Assembly (NCBI GenBank): GCA_037074705.1
Contig: CM073593.1
Coordinates: 20,115,001 to 20,179,000, forward strand
Direction of reading: 5' to 3'
DNA from: Zhengitettix transpicula
Taxonomy: Eukaryota; Arthropoda; Insecta; Orthoptera; Tetrigidae
Length of the DNA: 64,000 nt
Within the stretch, counting starts at the first letter, position 1, and each line of letters opens with the position of its first letter. The notes below the pieces were generated by a model. The model saw only the letters and a list, made by a program, of their open reading frames with translations, made no database searches and was not told the DNA's origin. Position numbers and translations under genes: made by a program. Positions 38,409-52,200 of this stretch are shown here, in pieces.

Positions 38409-40890
38409 TTGTGTGCATGTGTGTCATCTTAACTAAAGGAAGGGATGTATTTATTCTTAATAAAATAACTAAGTATAAACACAACTATTTATGATGGAAG
38501 ATGTTTATCTCATAATTTAATTCATGTTTATAAATATTCATCAATAAACAAATTAAACATGTTAATGGTGTCAAAACTTCTGGTCACAATTTAGAGCCAT
38601 ATTCAGAGGTTAAATATAATTATTCAGCCATACTTATAAATGGGAAATTGTCAATATGTATGCTTCTACATTATTGGTTTGGTAATTTCATATAATTGAT
38701 TTTATTCAATTAAGTTAGTTTTTACTCAGATGTGAGAATTTAGACTAAGGTGTTGGTGAAAGGGAAGGAATAACTAACAGACGAATATCATGAACAATAA
38801 AATTAATCAATATGAAATTTTTTGACAATATTGTGATGTTTTTATAATTTTCCTTCTTTTTGTTAATCAAATGTTTATAATGTAAGGAATTGTAAGCTAA
38901 GCAGACATTAAGAGAAGAGTACAGCGAATGTAGTAAGGGAGATAAAAAAAAAGTGTGTTGAAGGAATTGATTGGACAATCTTTAAAAATATACCCAAAAG
39001 ACAGGATAAGAAAAAAATTCCTTACTCTGTTTAATATTACTGACAATGTAATATGCAAAACAGAAGTATAAGCAAAACAACTCCAGTGTATCTTAACAAA
39101 ACCCACTGTGGGCATCAAATTTAAATCCAAGTTATATAGTTTTGTAATGCTGATGTATATAAATTATTCAATAAGGAAATAGTGTAAAATAGGTTATTTG
39201 ATTTCCATGTAACGGTAAAGAAATTTCTCCAACCCAACCCATATTTTATACATGTTTGAATCAAAGATATATTTCTTTAGTAGGAAGTTTATGTTTGACC
39301 ATAAAATGATTTATCATTGGTAATGTTTTATGTTGAAATGTACCGACAGACTATACAAAAATCAAGTTTTTGACCATTTACTATGTATACAACATTTTTG
39401 CATTGGTAATCCTTGGAAGAAAAAGTTAATAAAAGGGTGTAATGTGTTCACAGTGATTGTATCATGTGAAAGCAAACATTTTTCATTTACTCATAAAATC
39501 TCCTGGGTCAGTTTACACAAACAATGCAAGTAAAAAAATTTATTATTTTTCTCCAACCATCTAATTTTTTTTTACTTCTTTCTCCTGCTTTAACATCCAG
39601 AACTTGCTATTTTGGGTTGACAAAAGCCACTATATTAACATTTTAATCATGTACTCCGATAGACTTTTTACATTTATGATATGGGTTCCTTTTTAATAGT
39701 ATTTCAGTTCATTGTGCATTCTAATTCTACCTTCTTTATCATTTACTGGTCCAGACTATAATGTTACTATATATTTATTGTAACAGTATCGTAGTGTATG
39801 GAATAATGAGAATAGCCAATTTATTTGTAGACATTTGGTACTTTTCATTTGCTCAATGTATAGGAAAGTAATACTGAAGTGATTTTCTACTAGATAAGAA
39901 TATTTCAATTGTTTTATCATTTTAAAAATTTTGTCTTCAATCATAATTTTTTAACATTTTTTATCTTTCCTAAATTTTAAAACTGCAAATGCCTCCTGAC
40001 GAATATGTCAATGTAATAAATTAAGTTTTCCCGAATTTTAAGTAGACCCTATTCAATCTTATACATAGCCTTTTCTTATTTCTAAAAAGGAATTTCGAAG
40101 TACACCGTCATTAAGTGACTTACCTTACACGACATCATGTTAGTGCATACAAATTAAAGCGGCACGATCCGAATTCTGTCAGTTAAAAAAATTCTCGTAA
40201 ATCGAATCCCTACTTTTCCTATTATTTGTATTTCCAAAGAGAATTGATTTCATTGTTGACCAATATGGCGCACCTATGATTCCATATTAGTTTACAATAA
40301 ATATAGTTTGCATCATAAAAATGGTAAATTAAATTGATTTCACATTTATACAGAATTAATGTTGGAGAATTATAATCTGCAATTTTCTGAACAAAAGGAA
40401 GTAAAATAGTAAATCAATTATTGACCTTTTATAGCTACACATTTTCGTATTTCTTCAGGTATTATCCAAAATTATAACAACAAACTAGCACTAAAAATAA
40501 TTAAAATGTCAATAAATTCACAAAAGTTTTGAAAAGGGGGTCCGAGTCACACGATTCATTAACACCAACGAGGAAGTATATTAATATAAAACCTTTCCAG
40601 AGTTTGAACAATTATTTTCAGAAATAATTGCTTTGTACACGAAAAATATAACTATTTACTATTTGCAACATGCATATTGCTCGACTATTAGTGCATAAGG
40701 GTAAGTTTGGAGGAATTTTATTGAACTGATGATTCAGATTGGATTTAGTGTATTTATTTCGGCAATACTTAGTTGATTTCCTGCTGTAACTAATATAAAT
40801 TATGTATTGTGAATACCGCTTAAAACATATCTACATAACTAAACTACTATCCAACAATTTGTTAACCAACTGAAAAAAAAATGCATAATT
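37451..40890. other. Gene-free AT-rich stretch with a long AT microsatellite
   Basis: No coding exon is recognised. An (AT)n run of about 50 bp spans 38353-38402. Short frames on both strands have no domain. Confidence 0.4.
38353..38402. repeat. (AT)n microsatellite, about 25 units
   Basis: Uninterrupted AT dinucleotides, followed by a short TGTGTGCATGTGTG tract. Confidence 0.95.
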
Positions 40891-40904
40891 AATTTCATCT
40901 AAGC

Positions 40905-41010
40905 CAAGAAATGAAAGAGTCTGGAAATCAACGCACATCCTTAAATCTGGGTTCAATTCCCGGTCACAAACAGATGGATTGAAATTTAGGCATTCTATTG
41001 TTTAACAGAA
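40905..41010 (+). repeat. Probable tRNA-derived SINE fragment
   Basis: A B-box-like CTGGGTTCAATTCCCGGTC sits at 40948-40966. Downstream sequence resembles the post-B-box region of the other SINEs, but the A-box is weak. Confidence 0.4.
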
Positions 41011-44000
41011 TTGAACAAGGCGTTTGCAGCGAATTTATTCCAAAAGAATGTTATTACTCTCAACCCTATGAACAAAGATTCTTTGAAAGTAATTATTCGT
41101 CAGTATATATTCTCATAAATCAAGAAGTTTGACCTTCATTATTTGTAAAGCTGAATAGATTTTGGGAGACCGTTCTTCCACTGTCTTGTCACCTTATAGA
41201 TAATAGTAGTTTGATACATCAGGAAGATCGGATTGGGAAGTATAATTCTAGTTCAAGCGGTATATGAAATAAATAGAAAAAAAACTTGTATTTAAGAATG
41301 TTAGATAGAATGTTGATAGATTCTTACTGCTAGCGGGAGTAATCGAGGGATATTGACAACACCAATGTTTAGGCAACAACATGATGGATTATAAACAGAA
41401 GAAAATAAACACTTCACACTTTGACCATTACAATAAAGCGGAAAGAGTCAAATATTTTCCGTAATCAATATTTCGGGAAGGCGTGCAACCACAACGTCGT
41501 GGTCCTAGCGAGTTTTTGCACGGGAAAACTTATTATAGACCTAATCACAATCATCTAATTTTTCTAGGTGAAATCTTCAGAACATTGTGTCGGACCAGGA
41601 TACAGTACATGTACCGAAATTGTGGCATTTCAACTAAATTTTTCTATGGGATCAAACCATTCCCAATTATTTGAACAGTTAATTTTTTCCACTATAGGTC
41701 TATATGTAGGACAGGTCTCTTTAAGAAGTATTATTCAATATTATTATTATGATCATGTCAGAAAAATAAAGTTAAACGAAAATGATTATTTCCTCATATT
41801 AAAATTTATTATACAAATTACGGCGTTGTCCTAAAATTAGGACCCTTAAGGTAATGAAAAATATATAGCATAACTTTAAAACTAATTGATAAATTATCTA
41901 CATTTTTATCTGAGTGTAGAAAATACTAATATCCAATACCAATTATCTATAATTTAAATACACAATCATTCATAAAAATCAACAAAATTTTAAATTTGAT
42001 GTGCATTTTTTAGACTGGGTAGACCATTCCCAATTTCCCGTCCTATGCACCATTGCAGTGTGTAAAATTTCCATCTTCCAAACGTTGTGGGACTGTCCTT
42101 CACTGGTATTAGACAACTGCAAAAATAACATAAAATTAGTGATTCTTCTGTACATGTTCATATATCCCAAATACAAGTACATATTTTGTGAAATCAAAAG
42201 CAAAATGACGTGCTCCTGAATAATATTCATGAAGGAAAATCAGTAATACAATGTAATAAGTTTTTTTGACAAGTTTTGAACGCATAAGACGCTTTCTCAT
42301 TAAGTAAGTTTAATTGAACGTTTATACGAATAAATCAACAAAGGTCGGATGGACGGTATATTGAGAACCTTTGCTTCAAGATAAACTTTGTTTTTTAAAA
42401 AGAGTTTCACTAAGTTACATATTAACGTAACGACTCGCTCGCCATTTGCTTTCAAGTTGAAACTTTAGTCGACTGGTTCACTTCTTTATTAAACTACTTA
42501 AGACGTCACTCTAAAGTAAACTTTAACAGTTTCTATTTAAATGTGCGAACAAAACCTCATGAAGTCACGTTTAACTTTTGTTGATGTAATTACTAGCTAT
42601 AAAACACGAATTAAACAAAATCAGCGAGAACGCACTATAACTTATTCAGTCTTACCGGGACTTATCCCCTCTCTTTCTCGCCCGAAAAAAATCAACAATA
42701 CTAGACCACTTAGTTTTTCCCGACTCCGAGATATTGGCTCGCTTGGGATGCCGTGTAGCTTGGCTTAATTTTTAATCAATGTTACATAAGAAAATAAATC
42801 GACAAATTTTAAAATAATTTATTAATTGGAACAAAAAATATTAAAAAATAAACGAAAATTTAGACACGGGAAAAACTATTTTAACAATCAATTTGTACAT
42901 TTTTCATTAGATTCTGTAAGATTAGGTCTACTTTATTTTCGAGTTCATATTCATACCTTTGCCTACAATTTAAATCCTAGCGATTAATGCACTGCATCTA
43001 CAATGCATCTACATATATAGAAAGTCTTTCAGCTCTATCAACCAAATATTATTTCAACGTTACCATTATACCGTTGTACGAAGAAAATATACTAACATGC
43101 GACAAATCTTTATATTGTTAGGGACCATTTTTTTTTGCAAAAATATAACTACCCATTTTTCTGCAGCTATTTTCCCATTCAAATTTGAATGCACGATGAA
43201 CGAAAATGCTTATAAATTACGCATAATAGAAACATTTGAAATCTGGGACTTTTGGGCGTCGCTGAAGGTTCGTTCGGGACACGAGGCTTGAAACAAGTGG
43301 GAATCCCGATTAATCGGGACGCCTGACAACCGTAACCAAATTTTGTTCTATTTGGATCGACTGTAGAATTTATTCAGATTGATTAGGGTGTATCGCTCTC
43401 CGCTTACCTTAAGACTGAATCCAGTTAATTTAAATTAGTTTACAAGTTAACGAATAGCATTGTCTGTAGAAACGGGTTAATCTAATGTTCTTTGAAATAA
43501 TTCTCTTACTTCAATCATGGGCAATCGACAAAAATCCAGTCTTCTGTATTTATTAATAATTTGTATAATGAATATAGAAAAAAACGTTTACTGAATACAC
43601 TGTACACAAAATGTTTAGTAAAAGTATAGGAATTTGTCAAAATTAAATACAAATGCTTTATAAATAATTTGAAGTAAAAAAATATATTTATGGAAAATTA
43701 AACTACGTTTCGTCGCTACATTTGCGACCTTATCAGGTTAAGTTTACTAAAATTTTGATAGTCCATTCGTTCTTCCTTGACTGTTGTAGCCGAAATTTAC
43801 ATAAATATATTTTTTCTGACTTCTAATTGGCTGTTTATAAGATTTCTCAATAGTCGGAATATATATATATATATATAAATGTGACTGGAATGGGGTTTTC
43901 ATTGAAGTCTCAGCATTTCTATCTCCACAACTGTTATAATGGGAACTGAGGACAACTTGCCGTAAGTCCAACGTCTGCGACCCTGGAGCATACACCTCTC

Positions 44001-45932
44001 TAAACTTATGGGAAACTTAATTCAAAAACAAATAGTGAAGACATCCCTTCATGTAGCGTCAAGCTCTCGTGTCAGGTTCGTCTAATAATGAAACCAGCCG
44101 TACTCAGAAGGATCGACCACTTCCTCTGCATTACTCCCTTACGTTACGCTCGTATTTCCAAACACATCAACTTACTGTAACGCGACAAGTGTTAGATTTT
44201 ATAATCTGTATATCGTTGGACCCCTAGGTCAGTAAATCATGGAATCTGTGGGAATGAAAATATTAATCGGTATGAAAATATTATTGGTCTGATTATAACA
44301 CTGCAATTTGTGTATTCACCAACAGAAGGCACGCGCTTAGTATCACAAGATTCTTCGCACTTTTTGTCAAGTCTGTATTTTGCTCTAATTAACAGGTCTC
44401 GAACTGAAGTGTGTTTTCATTGTCTGTGTATCTTCTGAACCCAAACCACTGCCAAGGCACAACATTCTACGAGACATTTTCGCTAAAACTTTTAAATTGC
44501 TTAGACATGTATATAATACTTTGATAAGTGTTTCTATAGTTCATAACTATTAATTAGATGAAATGAGGTGCCATCAATCAAAGTTTTATGGTTTTGAACC
44601 AAAATTTGTTGAAAAGATCTACACGTATTAATTATGGAACAAGATACACAAGTATGAGACAAGCTAGGTGTATGAAAAATAACCTTTAATATTAATTATT
44701 GAAATGTCATTACTTCAATGGTTGACATTCGTAATTAGACTTTATGGCAATTTTATAGATGAAGATATCCAGCCACTTAGAATGAAGGATTACAGCATAG
44801 GAAGTACGAACTGAACGTCACGATCTTGCTTTTGAAAGTCTAGTACGTTAACCCTTTTTACTCTACGTCCGCAGACGTCAAAAATAGATTAAATAATGTA
44901 TCACAAACATTAACGAATATAAAGCTGCAAAAATGGAATGGAATACTTTTACGAACGGTACTTGATAATCCACGTGCGAAATATGTTTTAGACTTCACCC
45001 GTGATTATATATAAAATAAGTGTTGGTTTATAAAATAAAGACAACTGTACTTGGAAAACAGAAGTCGCAATTGAAAATGCGGACGGAAATTTCAGAATTG
45101 AAATCTATAAGCACAGAGCTCCATTCTGGGTTCATTACTATTTACGTTGCATATAAATGACCCGCCTAGTTATTTAAATACCCTAAAGTCTGTTTAACGC
45201 AGACAATGGCAATTATGATTACAGACTGAATAATTAAAGGCGAAAGTCGACAGTGCCATAAACTACTTAATCAAGAAAAAGCTCAAATGAAATTTTTTTC
45301 CAGTTTCTATAACTTCAACTCCTAGTGACAATTTATCACTACATGCCAATTTTCGGGGTTTTAAGGTTGATAAGTTAAAATGAAACCAACATTTCATTAA
45401 ACTTTCGGGAAAAGTCGGCCCTATCTGCTATAAGTTAATAGTATTAATGCAGAGGAGAGGTATTAATACAGCAAAAATAGTATACCAAGCTTATTTTCAT
45501 TCGACTGTCACGCGTCACAAACTATAAAAGCGAGCCGTGAGAATAACTTATGCAGAAAGTTGTAAGCCTTTATTCCAGAACTTGTATATTTAAACCTTAC
45601 CCAGTTCTTATATACTCGAAATATTTAAGCTAGTTTGGAATAACATCGGCACATTTGCAATAATCGGCAAAAATCACCTGCTCCAAATGACGAAGAGAAG
45701 ATATTTATAATATTACTGATAACGAAAAAAATTGAGGATCTGCACCGAGCAGCATTTTACCATACAACAGATATGAAATAAAAAAGGCGTTGATTATGGA
45801 TGTAATGTTCCAGTATTGTAAGCCATTACAGCAGTAAATTTTTAAATGTTGGCCCACTTTCCATCTGATCTAATTTACACTTACGAGTTGATATTTAATA
45901 CGCTTAATTAAGTTTGTTGTTTTTTACCGTGA

Positions 45933-45980
<48 letters not shown>

Positions 45981-47268
45981 GCTTAAAGTTGATTAATCCT
46001 TATAAAAATGAAGATAAAAGTGTTATAGATTTTTCTAGAACGCTTCGTCCCGAAATTTAGCTCGCACGTTGAAGTACAGACAAAGTCATTTAATTGGAAA
46101 ATTTAAATCAATTACTTTGCAGCAACCCACATTATTCTAATAACGCACAATTTAAGCATTTTCAAGTTTACCGCATTTATACTATCACGGTAAAGAACAG
46201 AAGAAACGTAAACTGTACAAATTACATATATGTTCTTATACAAAAAGATTAATTTTACAATGAAAGTTAATAATAAATTAATTAAAATCCCACTGTTGGA
46301 TGTAGCGTATCTCAGCTAGCAATACAGGAACATTACAAACAGTTATACTGTATGCCGAACGTTGCAATCACCTCATCACATTTTTGTTTCAAATAGTTTC
46401 TGCCTGAAGTAAATTGTACATTTAGGAAGTGTAAAATATAACTTTCGAATGTCTTTATTTACTTCTGACCAAAAACTGTTGTAATATTTAACTAGTTTTG
46501 TTTGGCTGTTGTAAGATTGAGCAATTTGAACTCCGGCCTGTGTATGTAAACTTTTTTCTCCCCATTTTAACAAGCCAAACGATAAGTACCAGCCAAACAC
46601 AGAGTTTAACTAAATAGAAATGAACAATTTATTTATTATTCTACGCTCATAAATATATATAAAAAATAACTATTGCCAGTACAAACCACTTAACGCGGAA
46701 GATCTAGAATTTCGTTACCAGAGGTGCGATCGTTATAAAATACCGTTGCTCTGTACAGCACTACATTAATCTAAATTGCAGTCTTAACTAACCGTGTGAA
46801 CACTATGAAATAGGAAACATTTTTACGATAATATTGTATTTCCAGATTTATGAAAAGACCGTGCCAACCACTCCAACTCATAACGACACAGGATCTGCAA
46901 ACATACAGAACTAGAAACACTTTAAATTATAGATTATGAAAAAAAGTCTCTTAACAAAATATTACGGAAACCATGTTAATATAGCAAAAAATGGTACCAA
47001 TGTGAAATACCGTTATTCGGAGCACCATCACTTGAAATCAAAAGATTTAAAACTGTGTAAAATACTTACTGCGGGTTATACTCATTTATTGAAACATATA
47101 TTCCAAATCATTATTGTTACACCGAGAAGACTGGATAAAGTTATACTGAAAAACATGAGAACTGAACTACATTTCTGGAGTCCGTCACGAGTCAACTGCC
47201 GACAACTATGCAGAACTGCGCAGACTCAACGTTGTTGATGGAACGCGTCAGTGGCGCGATATTCACGG
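41011..47268. other. Intergenic region upstream of VgR
   Basis: No gene is recognised over about 6 kb. It holds a minus-strand CCTGATAAGGTCGCAAATG block (43719-43737) resembling the 3' segment of some repeat families, a 16-bp perfect palindrome at 43304-43319 and AT microsatellites at 43859-43876 and 45937-45979. The GC-richer, open 42541-42768 block has no domain. Confidence 0.4.
45937..45979. repeat. (AT)n microsatellite
   Basis: About 21 uninterrupted AT units, 1.3 kb upstream of the VgR promoter. Confidence 0.95.
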
Positions 47269-47305
47269 TATAAAGGCTGGACAGATCAACACCAGAGTCA
47301 TTCTG
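47269..47305 (+). promoter_or_regulatory. VgR: VgR core promoter: TATA box and initiator
   Basis: TATAAA at 47269-47274 is followed by TCATTC at 47298-47303, which fits the arthropod initiator consensus TCAKTY with its A at 47300. The first T of the TATA box lies 31 bp upstream of that A, the canonical spacing. A second TCAGT lies at 47307-47311. The predicted start leads straight into a 5' UTR exon with a good donor. This is inferred from motif spacing only. Confidence 0.6.
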
Positions 47306-47362
47306 CTCAGTGGTGTGGTGTGAGCACAATTCAAGCCGCTGGCAAATTGTTTTCGGGCAGGG
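47300..47362 (+). other. VgR: VgR 5' UTR exon (inferred)
   Basis: From the predicted start to the donor CAGGG|GTGAGCTT. It would splice over 731 bp to the acceptor TTATTTCACAG at 48093, leaving 19 nt of leader before the ATG at 48113. The intron contains an AT microsatellite (about 47985-48013). Confidence 0.5.
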
Positions 47363-47980
47363 GTGAGCTTCAGCGATAACACTATTTAGTTTCTGACGCA
47401 CTAGTTACTCAAGCGTTGGCTGATAGAAGCAATACAATATTCAGTTTAAGATTGTGAGAATTTGTATTAAATCTAAGTCTCTACGAAATTTCAATAGCGC
47501 TAGTTTGCCTGTGTAGCAGAAAAAGTATAACGGTGAGACGTGTCTCAACACAATAGACGTAATATATGGCACATGTGAATTTGTTCTGCTGTTAATTAGT
47601 TCGTGCGCAATAATAATTCGCAATTAAATAAATTGTCGTGATTCGTGGCTCATTATTGAGGAAGGTTTAGTGATTTTTGCCGTAATTCATTTCTACGATA
47701 CTCCCGCTTTAGTTTAAGATTATTTTTCTGGCTTATCCGGAATGATTAAATGAATGGACGGAGGTTGTAAGCATATTTGCATATTAAGCTACTCTGCAAT
47801 TTAAATTGTGAAGTGTGAATGACTGCTGTGAACATTTTAAAACTCTGCAATTAAAAGATTCGACACTAAATGCACCAGCCTCATATAAGTAGTTGTATTT
47901 TTTACGGGTAGTTCGCTTGATGTCAATCTCGATCTTGCACGCTACACTTGTTAGAAGGCTTTTCTCGTTTGCAATATGTA

Positions 47981-48023
<43 letters not shown>

Positions 48024-48112
48024 GTATATGTATCTCCTATAATTTCGGGTCTCTTCTTTTTTTAAAAAATAAATCGCCTGTTTTATTTCACAGGATTGTT
48101 CAACCTGGTAGG

Positions 48113-49246
48113 ATGGGAACTGGCGGTTCAGGCCTTATGCCAGTATCATTGATGCTCCTCTCGCTAGTCGTAATAGGTAACATATATATAAATTTTTACA
48201 ATGATAATTAATGTTACTTTTATTGCTTGTAATTTTTTATTATTCCCGGTCTTTGTAGCACATTCCGGTTGTCCCCCGGGATTTTTTGCTTGTGACAGTG
48301 GCACTTGCATAAAAGAAACTGGGCATTGTGATGGGCACACAGACTGCAGTGATAGTAGTGATGAGCAAGATTGTGGTATGTATATGCGGGTCAGAAGTTT
48401 GAAATATGAATAACTTGTTGCATTGTTAAATAATACTACATTCCATAGAATGGGTTTGAATTATTTTTATTGTGCTTGTCTGTTGAACTTTCTTCTCATT
48501 TCACAGAAAAGTTGGACTGCCGACCTCCATTTTATTTCATTTGTGATAATCAAAGATGTATAGAATCTCTTTTGAAATGTGATGGAGAAGATGATTGTTC
48601 TGATTGGTCTGATGAAAAAGGGTGTGAAGAAACGCATGTAAGCCGTATAACCGCCCCCCCCCCCCCCCGCATCCCCCATTTCCTCAGAGTTGCATCAGCC
48701 TCATTTAAGGGTTTCCAGGTTGCTGAGCGGCAATGTACTTCGGAAGAGTTCCGGTGTTCAGATAATTCATGTATTCCTGCAGACTGGGTTTGTGATGACA
48801 AGAAAGATTGCTCAGATGGTCTTGATGAGACAAAAGGATGTTCTGATAGAGTAAGTTTCAGTTAATTGGTATTGGAATTAATATTTTTTTTTTTTATCTA
48901 ATGTTTAACCTTCCAGGTATTTTGTACCGATGGCTTCCTTTGTGCCAATCATCACTGTGTTGCAAAGCAGTTTCACTGTGACGGGAAAGATGACTGTGGT
49001 GATGGAAGTGATGAATCAAGTTGTGGTGGGTGTTTATAAGTGTAAGTGCATTTTGAGGCCAACTCATGACTAAGCTGCCTTCTTCTCTTACAGTAAAACT
49101 GCCCCCTATTTCCATGAAGCTGTGCACTTTAAATAGGGGTTTATTTGCATGCCATGATGGACAGAGGTGTGTGTCTATTGATGAAGTTTGTGATGGAGTG
49201 AACCATTGTATTGATGGGTCAGATGAAGGACCTATGTGTGTTAAAA
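48113..49246 (+). other. VgR: VgR signal peptide and ligand-binding domain 1 (five class A repeats)
   Basis: Exons 48113-48176, 48259-48375, 48507-48637, 48719-48850, 48917-49025 and 49094-49246. The first exon encodes 21 residues with a hydrophobic [11 protein letters not shown] core. Each following exon encodes one cysteine-rich repeat ending in the calcium-binding DGSDE/DSSDE pattern. Most junctions are phase 1, the usual class of shuffled LDL-receptor modules. Confidence 0.9.
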
Positions 49247-52200
49247 GTATGTATTCTTTTTTTTTTTTAAACACACTTTTGTCATTAAAGCTTTTGGTAT
49301 GTTAATGACTTTCATTTCAGGCAAAGCAGACTGTCCCAAATATGGTTGTAGTTACAAATGTGTGGCAACACCTGTGCAGCCTCTTTGCATTTGCCCCCCA
49401 GGTTTTACAATTGATGAAGAGCAAAAGTATTGCAAAGGTACTTGCATTTTGAATTTAGAGTTTTTCTTTTTCTGGGCAAAACCTGATTATATTTTCTGTT
49501 TAGATGATAATGAATGTGATACTTTTGGCATCTGTTCACAAAAATGTAACAACACTAGAGGTTCGTACTACTGTTACTGTGATGACAATTATGTTCTCCA
49601 GAGAGACAACTACACCTGCAAAGCTAAAGGTGAATATTGTTCTTATTGTTCTTATTGTTTTTACTTAGCCTTACTGTAACAGTTTTTGAGTTTGTGATAA
49701 ATACTCTTAATGTTCAGGTGGAGAAGCTGTCCTAATATTTTCAACACGCAATGAGGTTAGAGTGTACTTCATGTCTTTGGACAGATATGTTTCTATTGCC
49801 CAAGACCAAGAACATATATCAGGTGTTGAATTTGATGGATTGCATGTTTACTGGACTAGTGTACACAATGAGGAAGAAGCTATAATGCGTAGTAAAGATG
49901 ATGGCTCTGATATTGAAATTCTTGTCACGTCAGGTAAGTTTCAAGGCTTAAACAATTTGTTATGGCATACATGGATATTTAATTTGTTTTCAAAATCTTG
50001 TAGGACTTAGTCTGCCTGAAGACTTGGCTATAGACTGGGTAACTGGCAATATTTACTTCACGGATGGTGAGGAAAGTTTCATTGGGGTTTGTTCAAAGTT
50101 GGGCAAAGAGTGTACAGCATTGGTCAATGATAATGTTGCTAAACCTAGAGGAATTGCACTTTTGGTCGCTGAAGGGTAAGTTTTTCCTTGATATTCTTGA
50201 CACATGGCATTTTGGGTTCTTAATTTTAAATCGTTTGCACAGCCAAATGTTCTGGTCTGACTGGGGAAGTGATGCTATGATTGCAACTTCAGGCATGGAT
50301 GGTTCAAATCCAAAGCCTTTTGTTGAAAATGTTGAATGGCCGAATGGTATAACTCTTGACTTACCAAATGAACGTTTATATTGGGTTGATAGCAAGACCC
50401 AGACAATTGAATCTGTCAAGTTGGATGCATCTGATAGAAGGGTATGTTCTGGTATTCCTTCTGCTTCCCCTCCTCTATGCTGTATTCTACCCATAATGCC
50501 ATGATTTACTTTCTCCAGGTGGTGCTTAGTGGACTAGTGAATCATCCATATTCAATAGCACTTTTTGAAGATCAATTGTACTGGTCAGACTGGATAGGGA
50601 AGCAAATTCTTTCTTGTCATAAGTTTAATGGTAAAGGTCACAAGACCTTGATTAGGTCCAGGAAAAGTAACATTTATGGCATTAAGGTTTACCATGAGGC
50701 ACTTCGTCCCAAAGTAAGTGACCAGTGTCTAGGTTCTGTATATACATACTGCAATATGTTATTTTTTGAAAATCTTCCAGGTCAACAATCCATGCACTTC
50801 TGCACAATGTTCTGACCTGTGTTTGCTTGCACCGAACAATTCTTATGCATGTGCTTGTCCACCAAACAAGGACATTGGGATTGATAAGCATACTTGCTTA
50901 GGTATGTCTATTTTATTTTCTTACCAGAACCTCTAGCCATTTAGCCGACTATAAGTGGAATGTTTTATTCTTTCATACTAGCTACGACAAAGAGACAGAT
51001 GATTATGGCTGCATCTCACAATCAAATAATTGAAGTGAAACATCAAATTCTTGGAAGGCAGTTTTATGCATTAATGGTCCCAAATCAAATAAAGATTGTA
51101 AATGCAATGACTTACAATTCAATTGATGGTATGTTATTTATCTTAGGTGTCGGGTTACTTTGGCAAAATGTAGTTATTCATTGTGCACTTTACATTTGCA
51201 GATTTATTAATTATAAGTGATAGTGAACAGAAGAAAGTGTTCACATTGGATGTAAATACTTTGTCTCTTAAGACGCTCATTGAATCTGGTATTTCAAGAA
51301 TTGGAGGACTGGATTTTGGTATGTACCTTTACAGATTGAAGGGTTGCATAAAGAGTTTGATTTTTCATGATTCAGTTGATTTCTAGATTACTGGGGAAAT
51401 AACCTATATTGGTGTGATGTTGAGAAGTACTCCATTGAGGTTTACAGCTTTAATACTTTATCCAGGAAGATTATTTACAGAAATACTGATGGTGAGATAC
51501 CATATAACATAGCAGTTATTCCGGAAGAAGGGTAAGTTCTTAAAGTCTACACTGTTCTCTTGTACTTCTCTTCTACAGGAAACTTCTGTTGCAGGCTTGT
51601 GTATACGGCATTTGTTGGAGGTTCAAGAAATCTTAGCCCTCATATAGATGCTATACTTATGGATGGTTCTGGGAGTATACATGTAACAGAAAAAGGTTTA
51701 AGTGGCCCAGTTGTATCATTGTGGTATGACTATGATTTGCACCGTATTTTCTGGTCAGACTCTGGAAGTCGGGAGATAAGGAGTATAGCAGCAGATGGTA
51801 ATGTTTAATTTTGTGAATAAGATTCATATTTGTGACTGGAGGGTATACTTTATTTTTGTTCATAGGTACCGATTATCGTATGTTCCGCTCGCTGTCTGAA
51901 TCTCCCATGGCAATAGCATCACTTGGGCAAGATATATTTTGGACTACTTGGGAGAGTAATTATCTGTATTGGTCAAACAAATACTTCGGTGATGCTAAAG
52001 TGAAAAGAGTTTTGCTTGGTGAGTTTCTTAGGTTTTATGATGATGTACTGGTATTTCTTGTTTTACAAGAGTTTTTCTTACAGATGTTGGGGAAAGGCTT
52101 GAAGTGATAAAACTGACGGCTTTGAAGGAAGTGCACTCTATTCCTGAACATGAGTGTCACAATAGTAATGCAGGATGCAGTCATTTATGTTTGTTACAAC

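Noticed and set aside
42541..42768. 75-residue open frame in a GC-richer patch
   Set aside because: No domain and no splice context; probably part of an unidentified repeat.
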